This document shows, piece by piece, positions 21,259-27,215 of a stretch of DNA of 28,345 nucleotides (positions are counted from its first letter, which is position 1; each line of letters begins with the position of its first letter). The stretch is from DATHSN01 sp035464115 (GTDB taxonomy: Bacteria > Actinomycetota > Acidimicrobiia > Acidimicrobiales > SKKL01). Where the stretch lies: NCBI GenBank assembly GCA_035464115.1, contig DATHSN010000004.1, positions 1-28,345 on the forward strand, written 5' to 3'. Under the pieces are notes generated by a model. It saw only the letters and a list, made by a program, of their open reading frames with translations. It did no database searches and had not been told where the DNA came from. The position numbers and the translations under genes were made by a program.

Positions 21259-22650
21259 ATGTCCCGCACCCCGTCCCGTCTCGCCATCGTCTGCGCCACG
21301 GTCCTCGCGCTCGTGCTCGCCGCCTGTGGTGACGACGACGGCGAGCAGGTGTCCTCGGCCCCGCCCACGAGCGTGGCCGCGGCCGACGCGGCCGAGGACG
21401 GCGGCGGCAACCTCGACGCCGAGCCGGTGAGCACCCCGGCGCTCGTGGCCCAGGGCTTCCCGGCGACGTGCCCGTCCGAGAGCGAGACGTTCGCCCGCAT
21501 GAACGACGCCGCCTACCAGGTGTTCGCGGTGTTCGACTTCGTCGACGAGTCCGGCCAGATGCGGCGCCTCACGAACTTCATCGGCACGGCGTGGGCGGTG
21601 CGCGACCGGGTCCTCGCCACCAACGGCCACGTGGCGGGCGCGTTCGAGGAGAGCGCGGCGCAGGGAGTGCAGCTGTCGCTGGCGGTCGCGGTGCAGGCCG
21701 GCACCGGTGAGATCGTCCGGCTGCTGCGGGGCATCGTCCACCCCGACTACACCGCCGGCTTCGTCCTCAACACCCCCGATGTGGCGCTGTTCACCACCCA
21801 GGAGGTCCTCCCCGCAACGCTCGAGCTGGCGCCGCCCGACAGCGTCGTGGACCTGGGTGACGAGATCCAGATCGTCGGGTTCCCGGGCGACGTCGACACC
21901 TTCATCCCATCGGCGCCGGGCCAGACGGTGCCGCAGGCCACCTCGCTGTCGGGCACCATCTCCGCCCGCCGCTCGCACGACCCCACCGTCGTCGTCGACA
22001 TCGACACCCTCGACGTGTACCAGCACCAGGCGCCCACGACTCCGGGCACCTCCGGGTCGGCGATGGCGCACTGCGGGTTGGTCGCCGGCGTCAACAACGC
22101 CGGCACGGTGAAGCAGTTCTTCACCCCGCCGGCCCAGGAGGGCCAGCCGCCGGGGGTGGAGCGCCAGGCAGCCGCCGCCAACAACTTCTCGGTCCACGTG
22201 CGCCACCTGCACGAGCTGCTCGAGCTGTTCGACGACCGCGCCCTGCAGGGCTACGAGCTGCCCCTCCCGGCGGCGACCCCGCCCCCCCAGAGTGGTGGCG
22301 CAGGTGGTGCGGGCGGTGGTGGCGGCGGCACCGCCTCCGCGTCGCTGGCGGGCACCTACGACGGCGCCATCGTGTCGGGCGAGCTGAACAACTCGTTCCG
22401 CTTCACCATCGCCGACGACGGCTCGATCACCGGCACCAGCACCTGGCCGGCCACCGGCGAGTTCACCCTCACCGGTCAGGCCGCCCAGGACGGCTCGTTC
22501 CAGATCACCGACGACGCCCCCGAGCGCCTCGGGTACCGCCGGGGCGTCTACGAGGGGAGGATCGACGCGGCCGGCGCCCTCGCCGGCGTCTACTACGAGC
22601 AGGGCCAGGAGCAGTCGAGCTTCCCGATCGGCGGGCAGCGGGCGGGCTGA
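21259..22650 (+). CDS. lipoprotein with trypsin-like serine protease domain
   Basis: A 463-residue surface lipoprotein. The signal peptide ends in a lipobox LAAC with C23 as lipidation site, followed by an acidic GDDD and a low-complexity linker to about residue 60. The S1-type protease domain (about 75-325) has the triad in order: NFIGTAWAVRDRVLATNGHVA with H124, LNTPDVALF with D174, and TPGTSGSAM with S265; VGFPGDV precedes the serine. A Pro/Gly linker (about 338-358) leads to a C-terminal domain (363-458) of beta strands, LAGTYDGAIVSG then FRFTIADDGSITGTS, of unknown role. GGAGG precedes the ATG. The protein may be active in envelope quality control or nutrient proteolysis; the substrate is unknown. 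Confidence 0.92.
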   Translation: MSRTPSRLAIVCATVLALVLAACGDDDGEQVSSAPPTSVAAADAAEDGGGNLDAEPVSTPALVAQGFPATCPSESETFARMNDAAYQVFAVFDFVDESGQMRRLTNFIGTAWAVRDRVLATNGHVAGAFEESAAQGVQLSLAVAVQAGTGEIVRLLRGIVHPDYTAGFVLNTPDVALFTTQEVLPATLELAPPDSVVDLGDEIQIVGFPGDVDTFIPSAPGQTVPQATSLSGTISARRSHDPTVVVDIDTLDVYQHQAPTTPGTSGSAMAHCGLVAGVNNAGTVKQFFTPPAQEGQPPGVERQAAAANNFSVHVRHLHELLELFDDRALQGYELPLPAATPPPQSGGAGGAGGGGGGTASASLAGTYDGAIVSGELNNSFRFTIADDGSITGTSTWPATGEFTLTGQAAQDGSFQITDDAPERLGYRRGVYEGRIDAAGALAGVYYEQGQEQSSFPIGGQRAG

Positions 22651-22652
22651 GC

Positions 22653-22684
22653 GCGACGGCGGGCCGACGCCGGCCCGCCGTCGC
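22653..22684 (+). terminator. strong terminator hairpin after the protease gene
   Basis: A perfect 14-bp stem (22653-22666 with 22671-22684) around the loop ACGC, beginning 2 nt after the stop codon. It has no U-tract, but is the strongest stem in the window apart from its neighbour. Confidence 0.75.
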
Positions 22685-22685
22685 C

Positions 22686-22726
22686 CCCGGGCCTCGCAGC
22701 CGTTCCCCCCGGCTGCGGGGCCCGGG
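22686..22726 (+). terminator. second hairpin directly after the first
   Basis: CCCGGGCC then CGCAGCC on the left pair with GGCTGCG then GGCCCGGG on the right, interrupted by one T/G mismatch, with a 9-nt loop. Starting one base after the previous hairpin, it makes a tandem terminator. Confidence 0.65.
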
Positions 22727-22738
22727 CGGGCGCCGACC

Positions 22739-22744
22739 TAGCAT
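22739..22744 (+). promoter_or_regulatory. -10 box of the crotonase-family gene
   Basis: TAGCAT lies 43 nt before the ATG at 22788, just after the tandem terminator. The AGGGGG ribosome binding site lies within the leader. Confidence 0.45.
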
Positions 22745-22747
22745 CGC

Positions 22748-22769
22748 GGCGGCGCCGACGGGCGCCGCC
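22748..22769 (+). promoter_or_regulatory. hairpin or palindromic operator at the start of the crotonase-gene leader
   Basis: GGCGGCGCC (22748-22756), 4-nt loop, GGCGCCGCC (22761-22769): a perfect 9-bp inverted repeat starting 4 nt after the -10 box, so it covers the expected transcription start. It may be an operator or an RNA-stabilising 5' hairpin. Confidence 0.45.
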
Positions 22770-22787
22770 GAGCGACAGGGGGACGCC

Positions 22788-23636
22788 ATGACCGACACCG
22801 ACGCCGCGCCCGACCACGAGGTCAACGAGGGCCACGGGCCCGAGGTGCTCTACGAGGTCGACGGCCACGTGGCCACCATCACGTTGAACCGACCGCACCG
22901 GCTCAACGCCATCTCCGCGAAGATGCTCCAGCTGCTCGGCGAGCGGCTCAACGAGGCCGACCTCGACGAGGCGGTGCGGGTGGTGCTGCTCACCGGGTCG
23001 GGCTCGGCGTTCTGCGCCGGGCTCGACATCAAGGATGCGATGTCCGGCACCGGCATCGGCAGCGGTCAGATGGGCGGGGGTGGCGGCGGGCAGCGCCACC
23101 ACAGCACCCGTCGGCTGCCCACCAACGAGCTGTTCAACATGGACACGCCGGTGATCGGGGTGATCAACGGCGCCGCCGCCGGCTACGGCCTCGACCTCGC
23201 TCTCGGCTGCGACATCCGCCTCGTCCGCGACGACGCCAAGATCATCACCGGCTTCGCCAAGCGGGGCGTGGTGCCCGAGAGCGGCGGCACCTACTACCTG
23301 CCCCGCCTCCTCGGGTGGGCCAAGGCCGCCGAGATCGGGTTCCTCGGGCGCGACCTCACCGGCGCCGAGGCGGCCGAGATGGGGCTGTGCAACCGGGCCC
23401 TGCCCGCCGACGAGCTGCTGCCCACCGCGCTGGGCTGGGCCGCGGAGATCGCGGCCAACGCGCCGCTCGCCGTGCAGTCGATGAAGCGCCTGTTCCGCCA
23501 CGGCCTCACCGAGGACTTCGAGAGCCACAGCCACCACGTGCTGCTCCAGACGATGCTGCTGTTCCAGAGCCACGACTTCCGCGAGGGCATCGCCGCCTTC
23601 GCCGAGCGGCGGGCCCCGGAGTTCCGCGGCCGCTGA
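22788..23636 (+). CDS. crotonase-family enzyme (enoyl-CoA hydratase/isomerase-like)
   Basis: A 282-residue enoyl-CoA hydratase/isomerase superfamily protein. After about 18 N-terminal residues come VATITLNRPHRLNAIS, the oxyanion-hole segment SGSAFCAGLD (about 71-80), a Gly-rich insertion (about 88-101), NGAAAGYGLDLALGCDIRL (second oxyanion-hole segment, 127-145) and GVVPESGGTYYLPRLLG (160-176). The two glutamates of a standard hydratase are not obvious: the first position is D136 and the second appears to be K158, while E164 sits at the P-E position seen in other crotonases. So isomerase, hydrolase or another acyl-CoA reaction is as likely as hydration. It stands alone between terminators, with no beta-oxidation partner nearby. 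Confidence 0.92.
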   Translation: MTDTDAAPDHEVNEGHGPEVLYEVDGHVATITLNRPHRLNAISAKMLQLLGERLNEADLDEAVRVVLLTGSGSAFCAGLDIKDAMSGTGIGSGQMGGGGGGQRHHSTRRLPTNELFNMDTPVIGVINGAAAGYGLDLALGCDIRLVRDDAKIITGFAKRGVVPESGGTYYLPRLLGWAKAAEIGFLGRDLTGAEAAEMGLCNRALPADELLPTALGWAAEIAANAPLAVQSMKRLFRHGLTEDFESHSHHVLLQTMLLFQSHDFREGIAAFAERRAPEFRGR

Positions 23637-23665
23637 GCGCCGGGCACCGACCTCCGATCCCCGAA

Positions 23666-23700
23666 GTTGGGTGCGTACGTCCCGACTGTCCGGGACCAAC
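23666..23700 (+). terminator. candidate terminator after the crotonase gene
   Basis: A perfect GTCCCG-6nt-CGGGAC hairpin (23679-23696) enclosed by a looser GTTGG/CCAAC pairing (23666-23670 with 23696-23700), about 30 nt downstream of the stop codon. Confidence 0.4.
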
Positions 23701-23722
23701 GGCCCACGTCAGGTGAGCGTCA

Positions 23723-23751
23723 GTGGTTCAGGATGCAATCACTGAAACCAC
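23723..23751. repeat. imperfect inverted repeat upstream of the LigA-like gene
   Basis: GTGGTTCAG (23723-23731), 10-nt AT-richer spacer, CTGAAACCAC (23742-23751), palindromic except for one extra base. It lies 79 nt before the ATG at 23830 in a region visibly less GC-rich than its surroundings, which suits a promoter/operator; I cannot assign a -10 box with confidence. Confidence 0.5.
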
Positions 23752-23829
23752 AACGACCCGCCGACGGGGTCCCGGAGCGCCACGAGCGCCGGACCCCGAT
23801 GGCGACACCGAACCGGAGGGTTCGCAACC

Positions 23830-24483
23830 ATGACCGCAGTCATCGAGAAGGACACCGCAACCACCTCAGAGGCGCCGGCGCCCGTCATCGTCGGGCTCAA
23901 GCGCCGCACCATCGACACCGTCCTGGTCCTGGCCGGCGTGGTCGCCACCATCGTCCTCATCGTCGCTGGCGGGCTGCTCCTGTGGGGCAACAGCTTCGCC
24001 GAGGACTACGTCGGCGACGAGCTGTCGGCCCAGAACATCACGTTCCCGCCGGCCGAGTCGCTCATCGAAGAGGGCCGTGACGACATCGCCCAGTTCGGTG
24101 GCATGCAGGTCACCACCGGCGAGCACGCCGAGGCCTACGCCAGCTTCATCGGCGGCCACGTCGCCAACGTCGCCGACGGGCTGACCTACGCCGAGCTCGG
24201 TGGCCCGCAGCGGGCCGCTCAGGCCGCCGTCAACGAGGCCGTCGCCGCCGGCGCCCCCGGCGAGGAGATCGCCGCCCTCCAGGCCGAGGCCGACACCATC
24301 TCCGGGCAGCGTGACACGATCTTCAAGGGCGAGATGCTGCGGGGCACCCTGCTCAACGCCTACGCCTGGTCGGTCATGGGCAGCATCGCCGGCATCGCCG
24401 CCATCGCCGCCTTCATCACCGCAGTCGCCATGTTCGGCCTCACCGTCGCCGGTGTCATCCACCTCAAGAAGACCCCGGCCTGA
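23830..24483 (+). CDS. two-helix membrane protein of the family often misnamed 'aromatic ring-opening dioxygenase LigA'
   Basis: A 217-residue protein with a short cytoplasmic N-terminus, one helix (about 30-52), an extracytoplasmic domain of about 125 residues and a second helix (about 181-210) ending in IHLKK. The outer domain has DYVGDELSAQNITFPP, GGMQVTTGEHAEAYASFIGGHVANVADGLTYAEL and FKGEMLRGTLLNAYAWSVMGSIAG, the recurring sequence of an actinobacterial family labelled LigA in databases. Nothing in it resembles a dioxygenase: no metal-binding histidines and a membrane topology. It is better described as a conserved membrane protein of unknown function. GGAGG at about 23815 precedes the ATG. 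It ends at a strong terminator shared with the convergent VanW gene. Confidence 0.86.
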   Translation: MTAVIEKDTATTSEAPAPVIVGLKRRTIDTVLVLAGVVATIVLIVAGGLLLWGNSFAEDYVGDELSAQNITFPPAESLIEEGRDDIAQFGGMQVTTGEHAEAYASFIGGHVANVADGLTYAELGGPQRAAQAAVNEAVAAGAPGEEIAALQAEADTISGQRDTIFKGEMLRGTLLNAYAWSVMGSIAGIAAIAAFITAVAMFGLTVAGVIHLKKTPA

Positions 24484-24511
24484 GCCACACGCACGGCCAG
24501 CAGCACCCGAT

Positions 24512-24542
24512 CGGAGCCCGGTGGCACGGCCACCGGGCTCCG
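24512..24542. terminator. bidirectional terminator hairpin
   Basis: A perfect 13-bp stem (24512-24524 with 24530-24542) around the loop CACGG, between two convergent genes. There is no U-tract, but symmetry and position support termination on both strands. Confidence 0.75.
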
Positions 24543-24579
24543 GCGCGTCCGGGATCGGGCACGCCCGGGCGTGGGCGGG

Positions 24580-26046
24580 TCAGCCCGGGTAGCCCTCGCG
24601 GTAGCGCCAGCGGTGGTCCACCGACCGGGTGGTGCCGTCGGGGTAGGTGATGGTCCGCCCGCACTCGACGGTGAAGGCCCCGTCGGGTCCGGCGACGTCG
24701 AACGGCGCACCGGTCCACGAATCGACCCGGGCCCACGGCCGACCGACGAAGGTCACCGTCACCGAGCTGTCCGTCGCCGACGACCGCACCGTGATCGGGG
24801 TGGGGGTGTCGTTGGTGACGACCACGTCGAGCAGGTCCCAGACGATCGTGGCCTCCCGGCACATCGGGTAGCGCTCGAAGTAGATGGTGTGCTGCCGGAA
24901 CCGGTCGATGCGGATCCCGGCGAACCAGGCGGCGTTCATGAAGGTGGTGGCCATCTGGCTGACCCCGCCGCCCACGACGTCGATGATCTCGCCGTCGGAG
25001 ATCATCCCGTCGGCCAGGAAGCCACGAGCCCGGGTGCGCTCGCCCAGCGCCGCGTTGAGCGACAACGTCGCCCCGGGGGCGATGACCGATCCGTCGAGGT
25101 AGCGGGCGGCCTGCTGGATGTTGACGGTGCGGTTCTGCCCGGGGGTCATGGAGGTGGTGAAGGTCGAGATCACCGACGGGGCCCGGTACCGAAAGCCGGT
25201 GTCGGCGCGCCGGACCTGGTCGCCGACGAGGCCGAGCACCGCCACGTCGACGGGCGCGACCGCCCCGAGCGCCAGGTCGGGGGGTGCGTCGGGGGTGAAC
25301 CGCAGCGTGCCGTCGGTGGCGCGGGTGGTCCCGGCGATGCGCCGCCCGTCGATCGACACCAGCAGCGTGGCGGCGTCGGCCTCCACCGACGGTCCGAGGT
25401 CGACGGTGAGCTCGAGGGTGTCGGCGGGGCGACCGGGGGGTGGCGACAGCGAGGTCACCGGCAGGTCGGCGCGCGCCAGCGCCTCCTGCGAGGTGAGCAG
25501 CGCGCGCGCCACCTCGGCGCGTGCGGTGCCGGCGTCGAGCCGCGCCGTCCAGTGGCGCAGGCCGCCGCCGTCGGGGGTCCGACCGAGCACCGTGTCGTAG
25601 AGCGCCCGCACGAACCCGGCGTCGGTGCCGTCGCCGGCGGTGGCGAAGAGCTCCTCGGACGCGAGCAGGCGGGCGCGCAGGCCCAGCGCCGAGGTGCCCC
25701 GGTCGAGCTCCTGTCGCCACCAGCGGGCCCCGCCGGGGTCGGGCGCCCGGCCGAGGACGTCGCGGTAGGCGTCGCGCACGAGCACGTCGCGGTGCTCCGC
25801 CGACGTGGCGAGCTCGGCCAGCACCACCTGCGGCGTGGTGCCGGTGTCGAGCCGGTCGGTCCAGTAGCGCTCGCCGCCGGGGTCGGGCGCCCGGCCGAGG
25901 AGCCCCTCGTAGGCTGCGGCGACGAGAGTCGACGGATCGACGTCATCGACCTGGGCCTGCGCCGGTGGGGCGGCGGTGGCCACGACGGCCAGCGCGGCGA
26001 GCGCGCCGATCACGACGTCGAGGGCGCGGCTGCGCCGGACGGTCAT
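24580..26046 (-). CDS. secreted protein with three DUF4214 repeats and a VanW domain
   Basis: A 488-residue exported protein. A Sec signal peptide (1-32) ends at AQA-QV. Three DUF4214 repeats follow at about 40-86, 87-137 and 143-192, each with the motif LGR-(A/T)-PD-x-GG-x-x-(Y/W/H)W and a D-x-G turn. A beta-rich, probably Ig-like region (205-290) leads to a VanW domain (about 291-435): STFTTSMTPGQNRTVNIQQAA, then DVVGGGVSQMATTFMNAAWFAG and YPMCREATIVW. The C-terminal 50 residues hold a short ECGRTITYPDGTTRSVDHRWRY module. VanW is named from vancomycin-resistance operons but has no proven activity; nothing here points to resistance. DUF4214 occurs in cell-surface proteins. AGGAGG lies 11 nt before the ATG. 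It follows the small acidic-tailed membrane protein by 50 nt. Confidence 0.93.
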   Translation of the reverse strand: MTVRRSRALDVVIGALAALAVVATAAPPAQAQVDDVDPSTLVAAAYEGLLGRAPDPGGERYWTDRLDTGTTPQVVLAELATSAEHRDVLVRDAYRDVLGRAPDPGGARWWRQELDRGTSALGLRARLLASEELFATAGDGTDAGFVRALYDTVLGRTPDGGGLRHWTARLDAGTARAEVARALLTSQEALARADLPVTSLSPPPGRPADTLELTVDLGPSVEADAATLLVSIDGRRIAGTTRATDGTLRFTPDAPPDLALGAVAPVDVAVLGLVGDQVRRADTGFRYRAPSVISTFTTSMTPGQNRTVNIQQAARYLDGSVIAPGATLSLNAALGERTRARGFLADGMISDGEIIDVVGGGVSQMATTFMNAAWFAGIRIDRFRQHTIYFERYPMCREATIVWDLLDVVVTNDTPTPITVRSSATDSSVTVTFVGRPWARVDSWTGAPFDVAGPDGAFTVECGRTITYPDGTTRSVDHRWRYREGYPG

Positions 26047-26096
26047 GGGTGCTCGATCCTCCTGCGGCTCAGCGCCGCGTGGCGTGCGGTCGAGGG

Positions 26097-26294
26097 CTAC
26101 TCGTCGTCGTCGATGCCCGACGGATCGATGTCGACGTCGACGTCAGGGGTCTCCTCGACGTTCACGTCGCCGGGATCGACGTCGACATCGGCCTCCCCGC
26201 CGAGCAGGAAGAAGACGGCGATGCCCAGCGCGATCAGCGCCACGATCGTGGCGATGATCCACGGGGCACGGGAGCGGGATCGGGTGTCAGCCAT
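26097..26294 (-). CDS. small membrane protein with acidic Asp/Val-rich tail
   Basis: A 65-residue protein: a positive N-terminus (RSRSR), one helix (about 12-29), then an acidic, repetitive tail built from D-V-D and D-P units and ending DDDE. By the positive-inside rule the tail is outside the cell. I recognise no family. The ATG at 26294 follows AGGAACCAGG, a weak ribosome binding site; a longer frame starting at 26345 would add an Arg-rich segment and is less likely. It lies 50 nt upstream of the VanW gene on the same strand and may be co-transcribed with it, so the acidic tail could act in the same envelope process, perhaps by binding cations. No function is claimed. Confidence 0.7.
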   Translation of the reverse strand: MADTRSRSRAPWIIATIVALIALGIAVFFLLGGEADVDVDPGDVNVEETPDVDVDIDPSGIDDDE

Positions 26295-26365
26295 GCCTGG
26301 TTCCTGCCCCCGGTGGGCGCGGGCAAACGTTCGTCCGGCGCCCACGACGCGGCCACGATGGTGCG

Positions 26366-27196
26366 ATGCGGCTCCCCTTCACCCAGGTCGACGTGTTCAC
26401 CGCCGAGCCGTTCCTCGGCAACCCGGTGGCGGTGGTGCTCGACGCCGACGGCCTCGACACCGACCGCATGCAGGCCATCGCCCGGTGGACGAACCTCTCC
26501 GAGACCACGTTCGTGGCCGCACCGACCGATCCGGCCGCCGACTACGCGGTGCGGATCTTCACCCCCGCGGCCGAGCTCCCCTTCGCCGGACATCCGACGC
26601 TCGGCACCTGCCACGCCTGGCTCGCCGCCGGGGGACGCCCGGCCGCGCCCGACGTCGTGATCCAGCAGTGCGGCGTCGGACCGATCCGGATCCGGCGGGG
26701 CGACGGGCGGTTGGCCTTCGCCGCGCCGCCCCTGGTGCGGTCGGGACCGGTCGACGACGATCTGCTCGACGAGCTGGTCGCCACGCTCGGGGTGACGGTG
26801 AGCGACGTCGTCGACGCCGCCTGGGTCGACAACGGTCCGGGCTGGGTGGCCGTGCTGCTCGCCGACGTCGACACCGTGCTCGCCCTCCGCCCCCGACCGT
26901 CGGCGCGCGACATCGGCGTGGTCGCGCTCTGTCCGCCCGGGTCCGCCGCCGCCATCGAGGTGCGGGGCTTCTTCCCCGTGGACGGGACCCTCGTCGAGGA
27001 CCCGGTGACGGGCAGCCTCAACGCGTCGCTGGCCCAGTGGCTCCTCGGCTCGGGCCGGCTCCGCGCCCCCTACGTCGCCCGCCAGGGGACCGTCCTCGGA
27101 CGACGGGGCGTGGTCCACGTCGACCGGGACGACGCCGGCGACATCTGGGTGGGCGGCGACACCGTCACGTGCGTCGACGGCGAGATCGCGCTGTAG
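26366..27196 (+). CDS. PhzF family isomerase
   Basis: A 276-residue protein of the PhzF/YddE family with two similar alpha/beta domains of diaminopimelate-epimerase fold. Key motifs: TQVDVFTAEPFLGNPVAVV at the start, NLSETTFV with the catalytic glutamate E46, RIFTPAAELPFAGHPTLGTCHAWL, and the second-domain DPVTGSLNASLAQWLLG. PhzF itself isomerises dihydrohydroxyanthranilate in phenazine synthesis, but this family is widespread and no other phenazine gene is here, so the substrate is unknown. The start is divergent from the small acidic-tailed protein. A CACGAT hexamer 6 nt before the ATG is a weak leaderless candidate. It ends 19 nt before the DUF4214 protein gene. Confidence 0.95.
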   Translation: MRLPFTQVDVFTAEPFLGNPVAVVLDADGLDTDRMQAIARWTNLSETTFVAAPTDPAADYAVRIFTPAAELPFAGHPTLGTCHAWLAAGGRPAAPDVVIQQCGVGPIRIRRGDGRLAFAAPPLVRSGPVDDDLLDELVATLGVTVSDVVDAAWVDNGPGWVAVLLADVDTVLALRPRPSARDIGVVALCPPGSAAAIEVRGFFPVDGTLVEDPVTGSLNASLAQWLLGSGRLRAPYVARQGTVLGRRGVVHVDRDDAGDIWVGGDTVTCVDGEIAL

Positions 27197-27215
27197 CGCG
27201 CGCCGCCACCCGCCG

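Noticed and set aside
23667..24080. A small gene in the 193-nt gap before the LigA-like gene
   Set aside because: The frame overlaps the real start of the LigA-like gene, has no ribosome binding site and reads as low-complexity Arg/His sequence.
24580..26046. Glycopeptide resistance from the VanW match
   Set aside because: No vanH, vanA, vanX or vanRS genes are nearby, and VanW domains are common in secreted proteins of bacteria without such resistance.
26366..27196. Phenazine biosynthesis from the PhzF match
   Set aside because: PhzF-like isomerases are widespread; none of the other phenazine genes is present.
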